A DNA stretch of 29,034 bases from Avoscillospira sp045652125 (lineage in GTDB: Bacteria; Bacillota; Clostridia; Oscillospirales; Oscillospiraceae), in contig JAZRTT010000026.1 in NCBI GenBank assembly GCA_045652125.1, positions 1 to 29,034 on the forward strand, written 5' to 3'. The notes beneath the pieces were generated by a model, which was not told where the DNA came from, did no database searches, and saw only the letters and a list, made by a program, of their open reading frames with translations. Positions 6,022 through 15,059 of the stretch are shown one piece after another (position 1 is the first letter of the stretch; every line of letters starts with the position of its first letter). The translations under genes were made by a program, and so were the position numbers.

Positions 6022-7119
6022 ATGAAATTAGGTATCGTGGGTCTGCCCAATGTAGGCAAGTCTACCTTATTCAACGCCATCACCAATGCAGGCGCAGAAT
6101 CTGCCAACTATCCCTTCTGTACCATCGACCCGAATGTGGGCATGGTCGCGGTTCCGGATTCCCGTCTGGAATGGCTTCGTGACCTCCATCAGCCCAAAAA
6201 ATTCACCCCGGCAGTCATTGAGTTTGTAGACATTGCCGGTCTGGTAAAGGGTGCCTCCAAGGGCGAAGGTCTGGGCAACAAATTCCTCAGCAACATCCGC
6301 TCCACCGACGCCATTGTCCATGTGGTCCGCTGCTTTGAGGACACCAACATCACCCATGTAGAAGGCTCCACCGACCCCCTGCGTGATATTGAGATCATCA
6401 ATCTGGAACTGGTCTTGGCCGATATTGAAATGGTGGAACGCCGGATCGACAAAGCCCAGAAGGCGGCCAAGGGCGGCGACAAGCGGTTCAACAAAGAAGT
6501 GGAAGTATTCCAGGGTCTGCTGGCACATCTCAACGAGGGCAAACTGGCCCGCACCTATGAATGCGACCCCGCCGCTTCCGAGCTTATCGCCACTTCTGAC
6601 CTGCTGACCCTGAAAAAGACCATCTACGCCGCCAATCTGGGGGAAAATGAAGTGACCGATCCGGATGCCAGCCGTCATTTCGCGGCAGTCAAAGAGCTGG
6701 CAGCCAAAGAAGGCAGCCGGGTCCTTCCCATCTGTGCCAAGCTGGAGGCAGACATTGCCGAGCTGGAGGATGCGGAAGAAAAAGCCATGTTCATGGAGGA
6801 GCTGGGCATTGAACGCTCCGGTCTGGACAACCTGATCCAATGCAGCTATGCCCTGCTGGGTCTGATTTCCTTCCTCACCGCAGGCTCCGATGAGTGCCGT
6901 GCATGGACCATCAAAAAAGGCACCAAGGCACCTCAGGCCGCCGGTAAGATCCACACAGACTTTGAACGCGGCTTCATCCGTGCCGAGGTCATCGCCTTTG
7001 AGGATATGAAGGAATGCGGCACCATGGCCAATGCCAAATCCAAAGGTTTGGTTCGCAGCGAAGGCAAGGAATACATCATGAAAGACGGGGACATTGTCAA
7101 CTTCCTGTTCAATGTGTGA
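6022..7119 (+). CDS. ychF: Ribosome-associated P-loop NTPase YchF/OLA1
   Basis: YchF is a universally conserved Obg-family NTPase that binds the ribosome and prefers ATP over GTP. The 365-aa length is standard. The P-loop GLPNVGKS lies at 7-14, G3 is VDIAG at 69-73, and the guanine-specific NKxD is replaced by NLGE (205-208), the NxxE change linked with ATP use. An internal coiled-coil region (about 130-175) and a C-terminal TGS domain (about 280-363, containing the FIRAEVIAFEDM segment) complete the family layout. The start ATG at 6022 follows GAGGAG (6005-6010) with 11-nt spacing. It stands alone between the mobile element and a terminator shared with the convergent SDR gene. Confidence 0.97.
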   Translation: MKLGIVGLPNVGKSTLFNAITNAGAESANYPFCTIDPNVGMVAVPDSRLEWLRDLHQPKKFTPAVIEFVDIAGLVKGASKGEGLGNKFLSNIRSTDAIVHVVRCFEDTNITHVEGSTDPLRDIEIINLELVLADIEMVERRIDKAQKAAKGGDKRFNKEVEVFQGLLAHLNEGKLARTYECDPAASELIATSDLLTLKKTIYAANLGENEVTDPDASRHFAAVKELAAKEGSRVLPICAKLEADIAELEDAEEKAMFMEELGIERSGLDNLIQCSYALLGLISFLTAGSDECRAWTIKKGTKAPQAAGKIHTDFERGFIRAEVIAFEDMKECGTMANAKSKGLVRSEGKEYIMKDGDIVNFLFNV

Positions 7120-7179
7120 TCCCCGATCCCTGGCTTTCACGACCGCACCGAGGGTGTGCTTCCTTTTGCACAGCAGAAA

Positions 7180-7230
7180 AATCCCCCTTATGCAGCTTTG
7201 GTTCTGCACAAGGGGGATTGTTTCTGTTGT
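7180..7230. terminator. Terminator between convergent ychF and SDR genes
   Basis: AATCCCCCTTATGCAG (7180-7195) pairs with CTGCACAAGGGGGATT (7204-7219) with one mismatch and an 8-nt loop, followed by GTTTCTGTT. On the minus strand the stem is followed by TTTTC, so it can serve both genes. Confidence 0.8.
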
Positions 7231-7247
7231 CCGGTTGTTCGTCTTTT

Positions 7248-7967
7248 CTATGCAAAAGGAGCTTTTCCCACCCGATGGACCTGGATTTCATCGATCACTG
7301 CGTTGGTACGGTGGGTCAGGAGGAACAGGGCAATATCGGCAATGTCTTCGGCCAAGATCATGCCTTCCGGACTGAGATCCGGCCGGGAGATCTTCACCAT
7401 ATCCGTATAGACGGCGCCCGGGGCGATAATATGCACCCGGATCCCCCGGTCATAGACTTCGTTGGCCAGAGATTTACTCATGCCGATCAGGGCATGCTTG
7501 GACGCAGCATATGCACTTTGCAGGGGGTAGCCCTTATGCCCTACCACGGAGGCGATGTTCAAAACCGTGGCATAGTCCGACTGCTCCAAATAAGGAAGGG
7601 CCTTTTGGGTGAGAAAATAGGGGGCCCGGATATTGAGGTTCATAATGTCGTCAAACTGCTTTTGTGTGGTCTCGGCAAAGGGGCTCGAGAGGGCAAGACC
7701 GGCGTTGTTCACCAAAATGTCCAGTCCGCCGAAGGTGTCCACCACAGCCTGGATGCAGTCTGCCGGAGCATTTTCTCCTGTGATGTCACCGGCCCAGACC
7801 ATAGCGGTGGCACCAAGGGTTTCCGCTTCCGCTTTCAGCTTGTTCAGCTTTTCTTCCGACCGGCCGCACAGGGCCAAACGGACGCCCAAAGGAGCAAGTC
7901 TTCGGGCCAGCTCGGAACCGATTCCGCCGGAAGCTCCCGTAATGAGAACGACTTTGTTTTTCAGCAT
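7248..7967 (-). CDS. SDR-family NAD(P)-dependent oxidoreductase
   Basis: This is a classical short-chain dehydrogenase/reductase of 239 aa. It has the Rossmann cofactor motif TGASGGIG (10-17), NNAG (87-90), and the catalytic set Ser140, Tyr153 and Lys157 (YAASK). The conserved Asn is probably in the MNLNIRAP segment (about 109-116). An Arg at the end of the second strand (CGRSEEK) suggests NADP(H). The substrate cannot be told; FabG-like and 3-hydroxyacyl or sugar reductases share this pattern. GGAGAG precedes the start. It begins 14 bp after the stop of the TetM-NYN fusion gene, so the two are probably co-transcribed, though a functional link is not evident. Confidence 0.92.
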   Translation of the reverse strand: MLKNKVVLITGASGGIGSELARRLAPLGVRLALCGRSEEKLNKLKAEAETLGATAMVWAGDITGENAPADCIQAVVDTFGGLDILVNNAGLALSSPFAETTQKQFDDIMNLNIRAPYFLTQKALPYLEQSDYATVLNIASVVGHKGYPLQSAYAASKHALIGMSKSLANEVYDRGIRVHIIAPGAVYTDMVKISRPDLSPEGMILAEDIADIALFLLTHRTNAVIDEIQVHRVGKAPFA

Positions 7968-7981
7968 TTCATACTCTCCTC

Positions 7982-10519
7982 TCAGGACTTGAGGTATTCC
8001 CGGATGGCACGCTCCACCTGCTCCACTTCCCTGCGGAAATTTTCAGCAGACACCCGAAGTGCCCCGTGACCCAGAATGATGATCTGTTCCAGACCATCGG
8101 AAGTGGCGACCCGGACTTTGTGTTTTTTCCCCAATTCATGGGTGACCCGCTCAATATACATATCGGCGGTTTCTGCTTCTTTGGTATAGACCACAGACAA
8201 ATCTCCAAAATGCTCAATGGAACCGGGGTTGTTTTTGACTTTATAGGCATCAAAGACCACGATGACCGGATGCTGCCGAAAACCCTGATAGTTTCGTAAT
8301 ATTTCAATGAGACGGGTACGGGCCAGATCCAGATCTTCCTGTGCCAGTTTTTTCAGGTCATCCCATGCGAAAATAATATTATATCCGTCCACCAGCACAT
8401 ACTCCGGACCCTGATTCTGGGGTTTTGCTTTGTAGACCTTGTCCTTCAGTTCGTGACGGGCCGGCTGAAACGCTGTGCCCAAGTCCCGGCGGATGGGGCC
8501 GTAGGTTCGCTCAAAGATTTGCAGCAGTTCCTTGTCTGTTGCAACCATGGAGCAGTACTCCTTCGCCAAATTTCGCAGCTCCGGCTCTTCTTCCTTTGGT
8601 ATCGTAAGAATGCTGGGCAAATTCATATACTGCGGCACCTGATCCCATTTGACCGTAAACCCTGCACCATGGGCACAAAACACGCTGTCCGGGGAGTTTG
8701 CCAAATCGGCCTCCGGGTCATAGGCCAGCTCCTCCACGATCTTATCCTGCTCTTTGCAGGGGGCATAGCCGGAGAGGGAACAGGAAAACCGTCCCAATCC
8801 CCGGGTATAGGCCGTCACCGACTGGGGATAGCCCTCCATGGCGGAAACGGGAACGGTGCCTGTCAGTACGGCGAAGTCCCCGTCACTTTCGGGAGGTTCA
8901 AAGCTCGCTCCCATCTGCTCCATATCCGTCATAGCACGGCCGATATGGGCCTGTGGCACTTCCAGCCGGAAGGCATACCACGGCTCCAAAAGGACGCTTT
9001 TTGCCTGCATCAAACCCTGCCGGACGGCCCGGTAGGTGGCCTGGCGGAAGTCGCCGCCCTCCGTGTGCTTCAGGTGGGCCTTACCGGACATTAAAGTAAT
9101 GGTCATATCCGTAATGGGCGAGCCGGTGAGAACGCCCAGATGCTGTTTTTCCGAAAGATGGCTCATAATGAGCCGCTGCCAGTTTTTGCTCAGGTCATCC
9201 TCCCGGCAGCCTGTGCCGAACTGGAGGCCGCTGCCCCGGGGGGCAGGCTCCAAAAGCAGATGGACTTCGGCATAGTGCCGCAGAGGCTCATAGTGTCCCA
9301 CGCCCTCTGCGGAAGTGGCGATAGTCTCCTTGTAAAGGATACTGCCCTGTCCGAAGCTGACCTCCAAACCGAACCGCTCTTTCATCTGCTGCTGTAAAAT
9401 TTCCAGCTGGATGGGGCCCATAAGCCGGACGCGAATCTCCTGGTGAGGCTGATTCCAGTCGATATGGAGCTGAGGGTCCTCTTCCTCCAAAAGGCGGAAC
9501 TGCCCCAAAACCTTGTGGGGGTCGCTTCCGGCAGGCAGGATAGCCCGGTAGTTGAGGACCGGCTCCATGGCCGGGGGCAGACCCATATTTTCCGCACCAA
9601 GGCCCAAACCCGGCCGGGTACAGCTCAGGCCTGCCGCAGCGACTACATCACCGGTGAAGGCTTCCTCCACAGGGATAAATTTGGAACCGTTGTAAACACG
9701 CAATTGCGTGATTTTTTCTTCCCAGCTTTCACCGGACAGCGTTTCCCGAACCCGCAGACTGCCGCCGGTGACCTTCAGATGGGTCAGCCTGACATTCTGT
9801 TCATCACGGGAAATTTTAAATACTTTTGCGCCGAATTCACCGCGATCCTGGGCGGCAGGTGCATATTGAGCCAATCCTTTGATAAACTCCTCCACACCAT
9901 CCAGCTTTAAGGCGGCGCCAAACCAACAAGGAAACAGTTCTCCCCCATGGATGGCCTGCAAAAGACTCTCCGGAGAGATCTTTCCGGTTTCCAGATATTC
10001 CTCCAGAAGCTCCTCACTGCCCATGGCCATGGCCTCATAGTCCGGGTGGGAAAGGTCAGCAAAGCCTTCTCCCAGATGCTTCCGCAGGTCGCAAAGAAGC
10101 TCTTCTCTGGCAGGACCGGGCAGGTCTGTTTTGTTGAGAAACACAAAGGTGGGTATGTGCCTTTGACGAAGGAGCTTCCACAAAGTCAAAGTGTGGCTCT
10201 GGATACCTTCCGGAGCGCTGATGACCAGAATGGCACAATCCAGAACGTCCAGCGTCCGCTCCATTTCCGCAGAAAAGTCCACGTGACCCGGCGTGTCCAG
10301 CAAAGTGGCGTGAAGGTCCCCCGGCAGATCCAGCAGGGCCTGTTTGGAGAAAATGGTGATGCCTCTTTGCCGCTCCAGGGCAAAGGTATCCAGAAAGGCA
10401 CTGCCGTGGTCCACCCGGCCCAAGGCGCGGATGGTGCCGGTAATGTAGAGCATGGCTTCGGATAAGGTTGTTTTACCCGCATCCACATGAGCAAGGACGC
10501 CGATGACGGTACGTTTCAT
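7982..10519 (-). CDS. TetM-like translational GTPase fused to a Rae1/YacP-type NYN nuclease domain
   Basis: The protein has 845 aa, about 200 longer than TetM/TetO (about 640 aa). Residues 1 to about 640 form an EF-G/TetM-like factor: G1 AHVDAGKTT (10-18), switch I RQRGITI (51-57), G3 DTPGHVDF (75-82) with the catalytic His79 kept, and G4 NKTD (129-132), followed by domains II-V. After a linker, residues about 706-845 form a NYN (PIN-like) domain: VDGYNII with Asp711, VFDAYK with Asp757, Asp786 in ETADMY and Asp808 in ATSDG, which are the acidic metal residues of YacP/Rae1. Rae1 cleaves mRNA in the ribosomal A site, where TetM-like factors also bind, so a ribosome-directed nuclease is a plausible role. 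Tetracycline resistance is not implied. A short AAAGGA lies before the start. SDR follows 14 bp downstream. Confidence 0.9.
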   Translation of the reverse strand: MKRTVIGVLAHVDAGKTTLSEAMLYITGTIRALGRVDHGSAFLDTFALERQRGITIFSKQALLDLPGDLHATLLDTPGHVDFSAEMERTLDVLDCAILVISAPEGIQSHTLTLWKLLRQRHIPTFVFLNKTDLPGPAREELLCDLRKHLGEGFADLSHPDYEAMAMGSEELLEEYLETGKISPESLLQAIHGGELFPCWFGAALKLDGVEEFIKGLAQYAPAAQDRGEFGAKVFKISRDEQNVRLTHLKVTGGSLRVRETLSGESWEEKITQLRVYNGSKFIPVEEAFTGDVVAAAGLSCTRPGLGLGAENMGLPPAMEPVLNYRAILPAGSDPHKVLGQFRLLEEEDPQLHIDWNQPHQEIRVRLMGPIQLEILQQQMKERFGLEVSFGQGSILYKETIATSAEGVGHYEPLRHYAEVHLLLEPAPRGSGLQFGTGCREDDLSKNWQRLIMSHLSEKQHLGVLTGSPITDMTITLMSGKAHLKHTEGGDFRQATYRAVRQGLMQAKSVLLEPWYAFRLEVPQAHIGRAMTDMEQMGASFEPPESDGDFAVLTGTVPVSAMEGYPQSVTAYTRGLGRFSCSLSGYAPCKEQDKIVEELAYDPEADLANSPDSVFCAHGAGFTVKWDQVPQYMNLPSILTIPKEEEPELRNLAKEYCSMVATDKELLQIFERTYGPIRRDLGTAFQPARHELKDKVYKAKPQNQGPEYVLVDGYNIIFAWDDLKKLAQEDLDLARTRLIEILRNYQGFRQHPVIVVFDAYKVKNNPGSIEHFGDLSVVYTKEAETADMYIERVTHELGKKHKVRVATSDGLEQIIILGHGALRVSAENFRREVEQVERAIREYLKS

Positions 10520-10602
10520 AGAGGAAGTTCCTTTTTCCGTGATTTTTTATCAGTATATCAGAAAAGCAGAATAAAATCTATGGTCAATGCAAGCCTTTTT
10601 GG

Positions 10603-10631
10603 TTGACTGGGGATAGTTTGTGTTGTAAAAT
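10603..10631 (+). promoter_or_regulatory. Sigma-A promoter of the LysRS gene
   Basis: TTGACT (10603-10608) and TAAAAT (10626-10631) are 17 bp apart, 47 bp before the start codon. The leader is short and shows no T-box-like structure. Confidence 0.8.
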
Positions 10632-10678
10632 AGTAAATTGAAAGATCATGTACTTCTGACATTTTTTGAGGTGATTTT

Positions 10679-12718
10679 ATGCATTGGTCGGAAAAGATCG
10701 CACAGGAGATCGTTGCCCGTAAGCCGGACAAGGAAGAATACGTCTGTGCCGCCGGTATCAGCCCCTCCGGCTCCGTTCATATCGGAAACTTCCGGGATGT
10801 GGCTACCAGCTACTTTGTGGTCAGAGCTCTGCAGAAAATGGGCAAAAAGGCTCGCCTTCTGTTCAGCTGGGACGAGTATGACCGCTGCCGGAAGATTCCC
10901 GTCAACGTGCAGGCCGTGGTAGGTGACAGCTACGATAAGTACATCGGCTCTCCCTATGTGGATATCCCCGATCCCTGGGGCTGCCACGAGAACTACGCCA
11001 AGCACTTTGAAGAAGAATTCCTGTCTGCCATGAAGAAATTCGGTATTCCTCTGGATTGCCGATATCAGGCAGAAATGTACCGCAGCGGAAAATACACCAA
11101 GGACATTCTGGAAGCCATCGAAAAGCGGGGCGAGATCTTCGAAATTCTGGACTCCTTCAAGACCAAGGATAAGAGCCTTTCCGAGGAAGAGCTGAAGCGT
11201 CAGCACGATGAGGAAAAGGCAAAATATTATCCCGTCAGCATTTTCTGCGAAGAGTGCCACACGGACTTCACCACCATCGACAGCCTCTCTGCCGACGGCA
11301 CCGAAGCGGAATACACCTGTACCCGCTGCGGTCATCACGGTCACTTTGACTTTAAGACCCAGACCAACTGCAAGTTGGCATGGAAGGTCGACTGGCCCAT
11401 GCGCTGGCGGTATGAAGGCGTTGATTTTGAACCCGGCGGCAAGGATCACGCTGCCCCTACCGGCTCTTACAATAACGGCAAGGTGGTCTCCAAGAAAATC
11501 TTTGGCTTCGATGCCCCCTTGTTCCAGGGTTACGAGTTTATTGGAATCCGTGGTTCCACAGGCAAAATGTCCGGCTCCACCGGCCTGAACCTAACCCCCG
11601 ATACCCTTTTGAAGCTCTATCAGCCGGAAGTGATTCTGTGGCTGTACTCCAAAACCGAGCCTACCCGCGCTTTTGACTTTTGTTTTGATGACGGTATTCT
11701 CAAACAGTATTTTGAGTTTGACCGGATGCTGGAGGCCTGCCGCAGCGGCAAAGCCGATGAACAGATGCAGGCCGTAATGTATAACTGCACGGTGGAAGAT
11801 CGGGAAGTCAATCCTGTGCCCATGAGCCTGTTGGTACAGATGGGATCTGTGGTGGATTTCAATATCCCCATGTTGGAAACGGTCTTTGAAAAGATCGGTA
11901 CCCCCTTCAAGGAGGCCGACTTTGCAGATCGGCTGGAACGGGCAAAATTCTGGCTGGAGCAATGTGCACCCGATCAGGTAAACCGCCTGCGCAGCGGCCG
12001 GAACTGGGAGCTCTACGAGACTCTCAGCGACTTGGAAAAACAGGAGATCGCCGATCTGCACGCCTATCTGTCCAAGGGCGGCTATACTCTGGAAGAACTG
12101 AATTCTGCCATCTATGCCATTCCTGCCAAAACCCGTGGATTGGAGCAGGGCAGCAAGGAGCTGAAGGCCGCACAGGGTGAGTTTTTCAAAACGGTCTACA
12201 AGCTGCTCATCGACAAGGAGCGTGGCCCCAGACTGTATCTGTTCCTCTATGCCATTGAGACGGAGCGGTATCTGCGTTTGCTGGATTTCTCCACGCCTAT
12301 GACTGAAGAAGAAGCAAAAAAACCGGAGATCGTGGAAGAAGTGGTGGAAGAAAAGGTCTATGGCGATCCCGATCCCGTAGAGCCGGTAAAGGCACAGATC
12401 GACATTGACTTTTTCGAAGGACTGGATCTGCGTGTATGCAAGATCGTCAAGGCACAGGAAATTCGCAAGAGTGCCAACTGCCTGAAGCTGACGCTGGATG
12501 ACGGCATCGGCGAGCGTGTCATTGTGTCCTCCATCAGGCACGACTACAAATGTGACGAACTGATTGGCCGAAAGATCATTGTGGTTGCCAACCTAAAGCC
12601 GCATCGGATCACCGGTGTGACCTCTCAGGGTATGCTTTTGGCGGGTACCAACAATGCCTGCGGCTGCAAAGTCATCTTTTTGGATGATTCCATCCCCTGC
12701 GGCACCCAGATCAAGTAA
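10679..12718 (+). CDS. lysK: Class I lysyl-tRNA synthetase with C-terminal tRNA-binding OB domain
   Basis: It charges tRNA-Lys with lysine. The Rossmann-type HIGH motif appears as HIGN (34-37) and the KMSKS loop as KMSGS (296-300), both as in class I LysRS, the archaeal and spirochaete form rather than the usual bacterial class II. CxxC pairs at 190/193 and 214/217 suggest a zinc site. Class I LysRS usually has about 500-550 aa; this one has 679. An acidic linker (about 541-572) leads to an extra domain at about 575-679. That domain, with FEGLDLRVCKIVKAQE, VANLKPHRITG and SQGMLLAG, matches the EMAPII/Trbp111 OB fold found at the C-terminus of MetRS. GAGGTGAT precedes the ATG. It is monocistronic, with its own promoter and a terminator. 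Confidence 0.95.
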   Translation: MHWSEKIAQEIVARKPDKEEYVCAAGISPSGSVHIGNFRDVATSYFVVRALQKMGKKARLLFSWDEYDRCRKIPVNVQAVVGDSYDKYIGSPYVDIPDPWGCHENYAKHFEEEFLSAMKKFGIPLDCRYQAEMYRSGKYTKDILEAIEKRGEIFEILDSFKTKDKSLSEEELKRQHDEEKAKYYPVSIFCEECHTDFTTIDSLSADGTEAEYTCTRCGHHGHFDFKTQTNCKLAWKVDWPMRWRYEGVDFEPGGKDHAAPTGSYNNGKVVSKKIFGFDAPLFQGYEFIGIRGSTGKMSGSTGLNLTPDTLLKLYQPEVILWLYSKTEPTRAFDFCFDDGILKQYFEFDRMLEACRSGKADEQMQAVMYNCTVEDREVNPVPMSLLVQMGSVVDFNIPMLETVFEKIGTPFKEADFADRLERAKFWLEQCAPDQVNRLRSGRNWELYETLSDLEKQEIADLHAYLSKGGYTLEELNSAIYAIPAKTRGLEQGSKELKAAQGEFFKTVYKLLIDKERGPRLYLFLYAIETERYLRLLDFSTPMTEEEAKKPEIVEEVVEEKVYGDPDPVEPVKAQIDIDFFEGLDLRVCKIVKAQEIRKSANCLKLTLDDGIGERVIVSSIRHDYKCDELIGRKIIVVANLKPHRITGVTSQGMLLAGTNNACGCKVIFLDDSIPCGTQIK

Positions 12719-12788
12719 TGATTTGTCATGCTGCGGGCAGGATGCCCCGCAAACCGCTTTCGTTTTTCCCATACTGCCCATAAGAAAA

Positions 12789-12825
12789 GGGCGTGCATCG
12801 TTTGATGCACGCCCCTTTGTTTTCT
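12789..12825. terminator. Bidirectional terminator between LysRS and the EF-G-like gene
   Basis: GGGCGTGCATC (12789-12799) and GATGCACGCCC (12804-12814) form a perfect 11-bp stem with a GTTT loop. T-rich sequence follows on the plus strand (CTTTGTTTTCTTTTT), and TTTTCTTA follows on the minus strand. It serves the two convergent genes. Confidence 0.9.
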
Positions 12826-12830
12826 TTTTC

Positions 12831-14876
12831 TTATTCTTCCTCGGCCTTCTTGGCGTCCTCGATGATCTTTGCCTGGTTCATCTGAGGCACTTCCTCATAG
12901 CGGACAAAGTTCATGGAGTAAGAGCCTCTGCCCTGGGTCATGGACCGCAGGTCGATGGCGTAAGAGGACATTTCACCCATGGGAACTTCGGCTTCCACCA
13001 CCTGCAGGCCGTCACCGATGGGGTTCATGCCCAGCACACGGCCGCGGCGCTTGTTCAGGTCGCCGATGATATCGCCCATGTTGCTGTCGGGAATATAGAC
13101 CTTCAGTTCGGCGATGGGCTCCAGCAAGGTGGGAGCTGCAGTAGGAATGCCTTCCTTATAGGCGATACCGGCAGCTGTCTGGAATGCCATATCGGAGGAG
13201 TCGACGGGATGGTAAGAACCGAAGAACAGAGTTGCCTTCAGGAACACCATGGGATAGCCGGCCAGAACACCCTTGCCGATGCAGTTGCGCAGACCCTTTT
13301 CAACAGAGGGAATAAAGTTCTTGGGCACGCAGCCGCCGACCGTCTCATCACCAAAGATCATATCTTCGGTCTCGGACTGAGGCTCGAAGCGGATGTGAAC
13401 ATCACCAAACTGACCGTGGCCGCCGGACTGTTTCTTGTGACGGCCGTGGATCTCCACTTTTTTCTTGATCGTCTCACGGTAAGCGATCTTGGCGGGACGA
13501 AGCTCTGCCTCGACCTTGAACTTGCTTGCCAGCTTGGAGCAGATAACACCCAGATGAATGTCGCCTACACCGGCGATAACCATTTCTTTGGTCTCCGTAT
13601 CAGTACCGAACGTGAAGGAGCAGTCTTCTTCATTGAGCTTGGTCAGGCCGGCAGCGATCTTGTCTTCCTGGCCCTTGACCTTGGCGTAGATCGCCATTTT
13701 ATAGCAGGGCTCATCATATTCCATACCCTTGATCGCAGGGGTCTTTCCTGCCAGACCCAGAGTATCGCCGGTCTTGACGGAACCCAGCTTGGTGGCAACA
13801 CCGATGTCGCCGCAGCTGATCTTGGCTGCCTTGGTCAAAGTCTTGCCCTTGGCAAAGAAGATATTGCTGAGCTTTTCGGCAGCGCCGGTACGGGCGTTGA
13901 CTACGGACATGCCTTCGGTGATCTCACCGGAGATGACCTTGAAGAAGGAGTTCTTGCCGAACTGATCGGCAGTGGTCTTGTAAACGAAAGCAACGGGGCT
14001 GCCGGCAGGATCCAGCTTGATTTCGCCCTCTTCGGTTTCCAGAGCCAGACCTTCCAGAGGATTGGGGCAGAACTTGACCAGATATTCCATGACGCGCTTG
14101 CTGCCGTAGCCGGCCATAGCGGAACCTGCGAACACAGGCGTGATGGAGCGCTGCATCATGCCGTCCTTGACACCCTGCACCAGTTCTTCGGGGGTGAAGG
14201 GCTCTTCCATGAAGAACTTGTCCATCAGTTCTTCGCTGGTTTCAGCGACCTGCTCGGACAGAGCTGCCAGGTACTCTTCCAGATGAGCCTCAGCCTCAGC
14301 AGTCAGAGCCATGTCGTTGCCCTGGGTATCTCTTGCGGTCTTGCTCAGCAGGTCCACCATGCCCACGCACTTTTCGCCCTGCATAATGGGGAACTGCATG
14401 GGAACGACGGAGTTGCCGAACTGGGCGCGGAGATCTTCCACGACCTTGAAATAGTTGGCATGATCTTCATCCATTTTGGAGATGTAGAACATGGTGGGCT
14501 TGGCGGCATCCTTCAGGGACTTCCATGCCTTTTCGGTACCAACGGCGATGCCGCTCTTGGCGGTCAGGACGATGATGCCGGCATCTGCCACGCGGAGAGA
14601 CTGGACGATTTCACCGGCAAAATCGAACACGCCGGGGTTGTCCAGAAGGTTGATCTTGCAGCCTTCAAATTCAACAGGGATCAGGGAGGTAGATATGGAG
14701 TTCTGCCGTTTGATTTCTTCCGGGTCAAAGTCAGAGACGGTATTTCCGTCCGCAATAGAACCCAAACGGTCGGAACCGTGGGTCATAAACAGCATATCTT
14801 CTGCCAGCATGGTCTTTCCGTCGCCACCATGTCCCAGCAAAGCAATGTTCCGAATGTTCTTAGCAGTATAGCTCAT
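12831..14876 (-). CDS. EF-G-like translational GTPase with degenerate G motifs
   Basis: The 681-aa protein has the five-domain EF-G layout, including the domain IV tip region (SYHPVDSSDMAF) and a domain V segment (EAEVPMGEMSSYAIDLRS). Its GTPase core differs from canonical EF-G: G1 is GHGGDGKT (15-22) instead of GHIDAGKT; G3 is DNPGVFDF (79-86), where DTPGHVDF is standard, so the catalytic histidine is replaced by Val; G4 is SKMD (133-136) instead of NKMD. It is therefore unlikely to be the main FusA and resembles the EF-G-like paralogues of Clostridia. It may act as a slow GTPase on ribosomes; its role is not known to me. A sigma-A promoter lies about 90 bp upstream and AAAGGAG precedes the start. 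The leader contains a 9-bp hairpin (about 14904-14937). Confidence 0.9.
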   Translation of the reverse strand: MSYTAKNIRNIALLGHGGDGKTMLAEDMLFMTHGSDRLGSIADGNTVSDFDPEEIKRQNSISTSLIPVEFEGCKINLLDNPGVFDFAGEIVQSLRVADAGIIVLTAKSGIAVGTEKAWKSLKDAAKPTMFYISKMDEDHANYFKVVEDLRAQFGNSVVPMQFPIMQGEKCVGMVDLLSKTARDTQGNDMALTAEAEAHLEEYLAALSEQVAETSEELMDKFFMEEPFTPEELVQGVKDGMMQRSITPVFAGSAMAGYGSKRVMEYLVKFCPNPLEGLALETEEGEIKLDPAGSPVAFVYKTTADQFGKNSFFKVISGEITEGMSVVNARTGAAEKLSNIFFAKGKTLTKAAKISCGDIGVATKLGSVKTGDTLGLAGKTPAIKGMEYDEPCYKMAIYAKVKGQEDKIAAGLTKLNEEDCSFTFGTDTETKEMVIAGVGDIHLGVICSKLASKFKVEAELRPAKIAYRETIKKKVEIHGRHKKQSGGHGQFGDVHIRFEPQSETEDMIFGDETVGGCVPKNFIPSVEKGLRNCIGKGVLAGYPMVFLKATLFFGSYHPVDSSDMAFQTAAGIAYKEGIPTAAPTLLEPIAELKVYIPDSNMGDIIGDLNKRRGRVLGMNPIGDGLQVVEAEVPMGEMSSYAIDLRSMTQGRGSYSMNFVRYEEVPQMNQAKIIEDAKKAEEE

Positions 14877-14962
14877 AACGTGTTGTTCTCCTTTCTTCAG
14901 GCTCGGGAAAAAGGAACTTGGCCCGAACCCGCGGCGTTTCCATGAAGCGCCTAGTATTCTTA

Positions 14963-14991
14963 ATTATAAGTCAAAGGCAAAACGATTGCAA
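14963..14991 (-). promoter_or_regulatory. Sigma-A promoter of the EF-G-like gene
   Basis: Read on the minus strand: TTGCAA (14991-14986), 17-bp spacer, perfect TATAAT (14968-14963). It gives a leader of about 80 nt before the start at 14876. Confidence 0.8.
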
Positions 14992-15059
14992 ATACATTCT
15001 TCCGTTTCCGGGGAATGCACAAGATTTTTGTATTATTAGTGCAAAAATGCACACGAATT

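Noticed and set aside
7982..10519. Tetracycline resistance gene
   Set aside because: The GTPase is TetM-like, but the C-terminal region ends in an NYN nuclease domain and the genomic setting is core-like, so a housekeeping or rescue role is more likely.
10632..10678. T-box leader ahead of the LysRS gene
   Set aside because: The leader is under 50 nt and lacks the T-box sequence and an antiterminator structure.
12654..14945. Long plus-strand open frame opposite the EF-G-like gene
   Set aside because: It starts inside the LysRS gene and runs through a bidirectional terminator. Composition is that of an antisense shadow.
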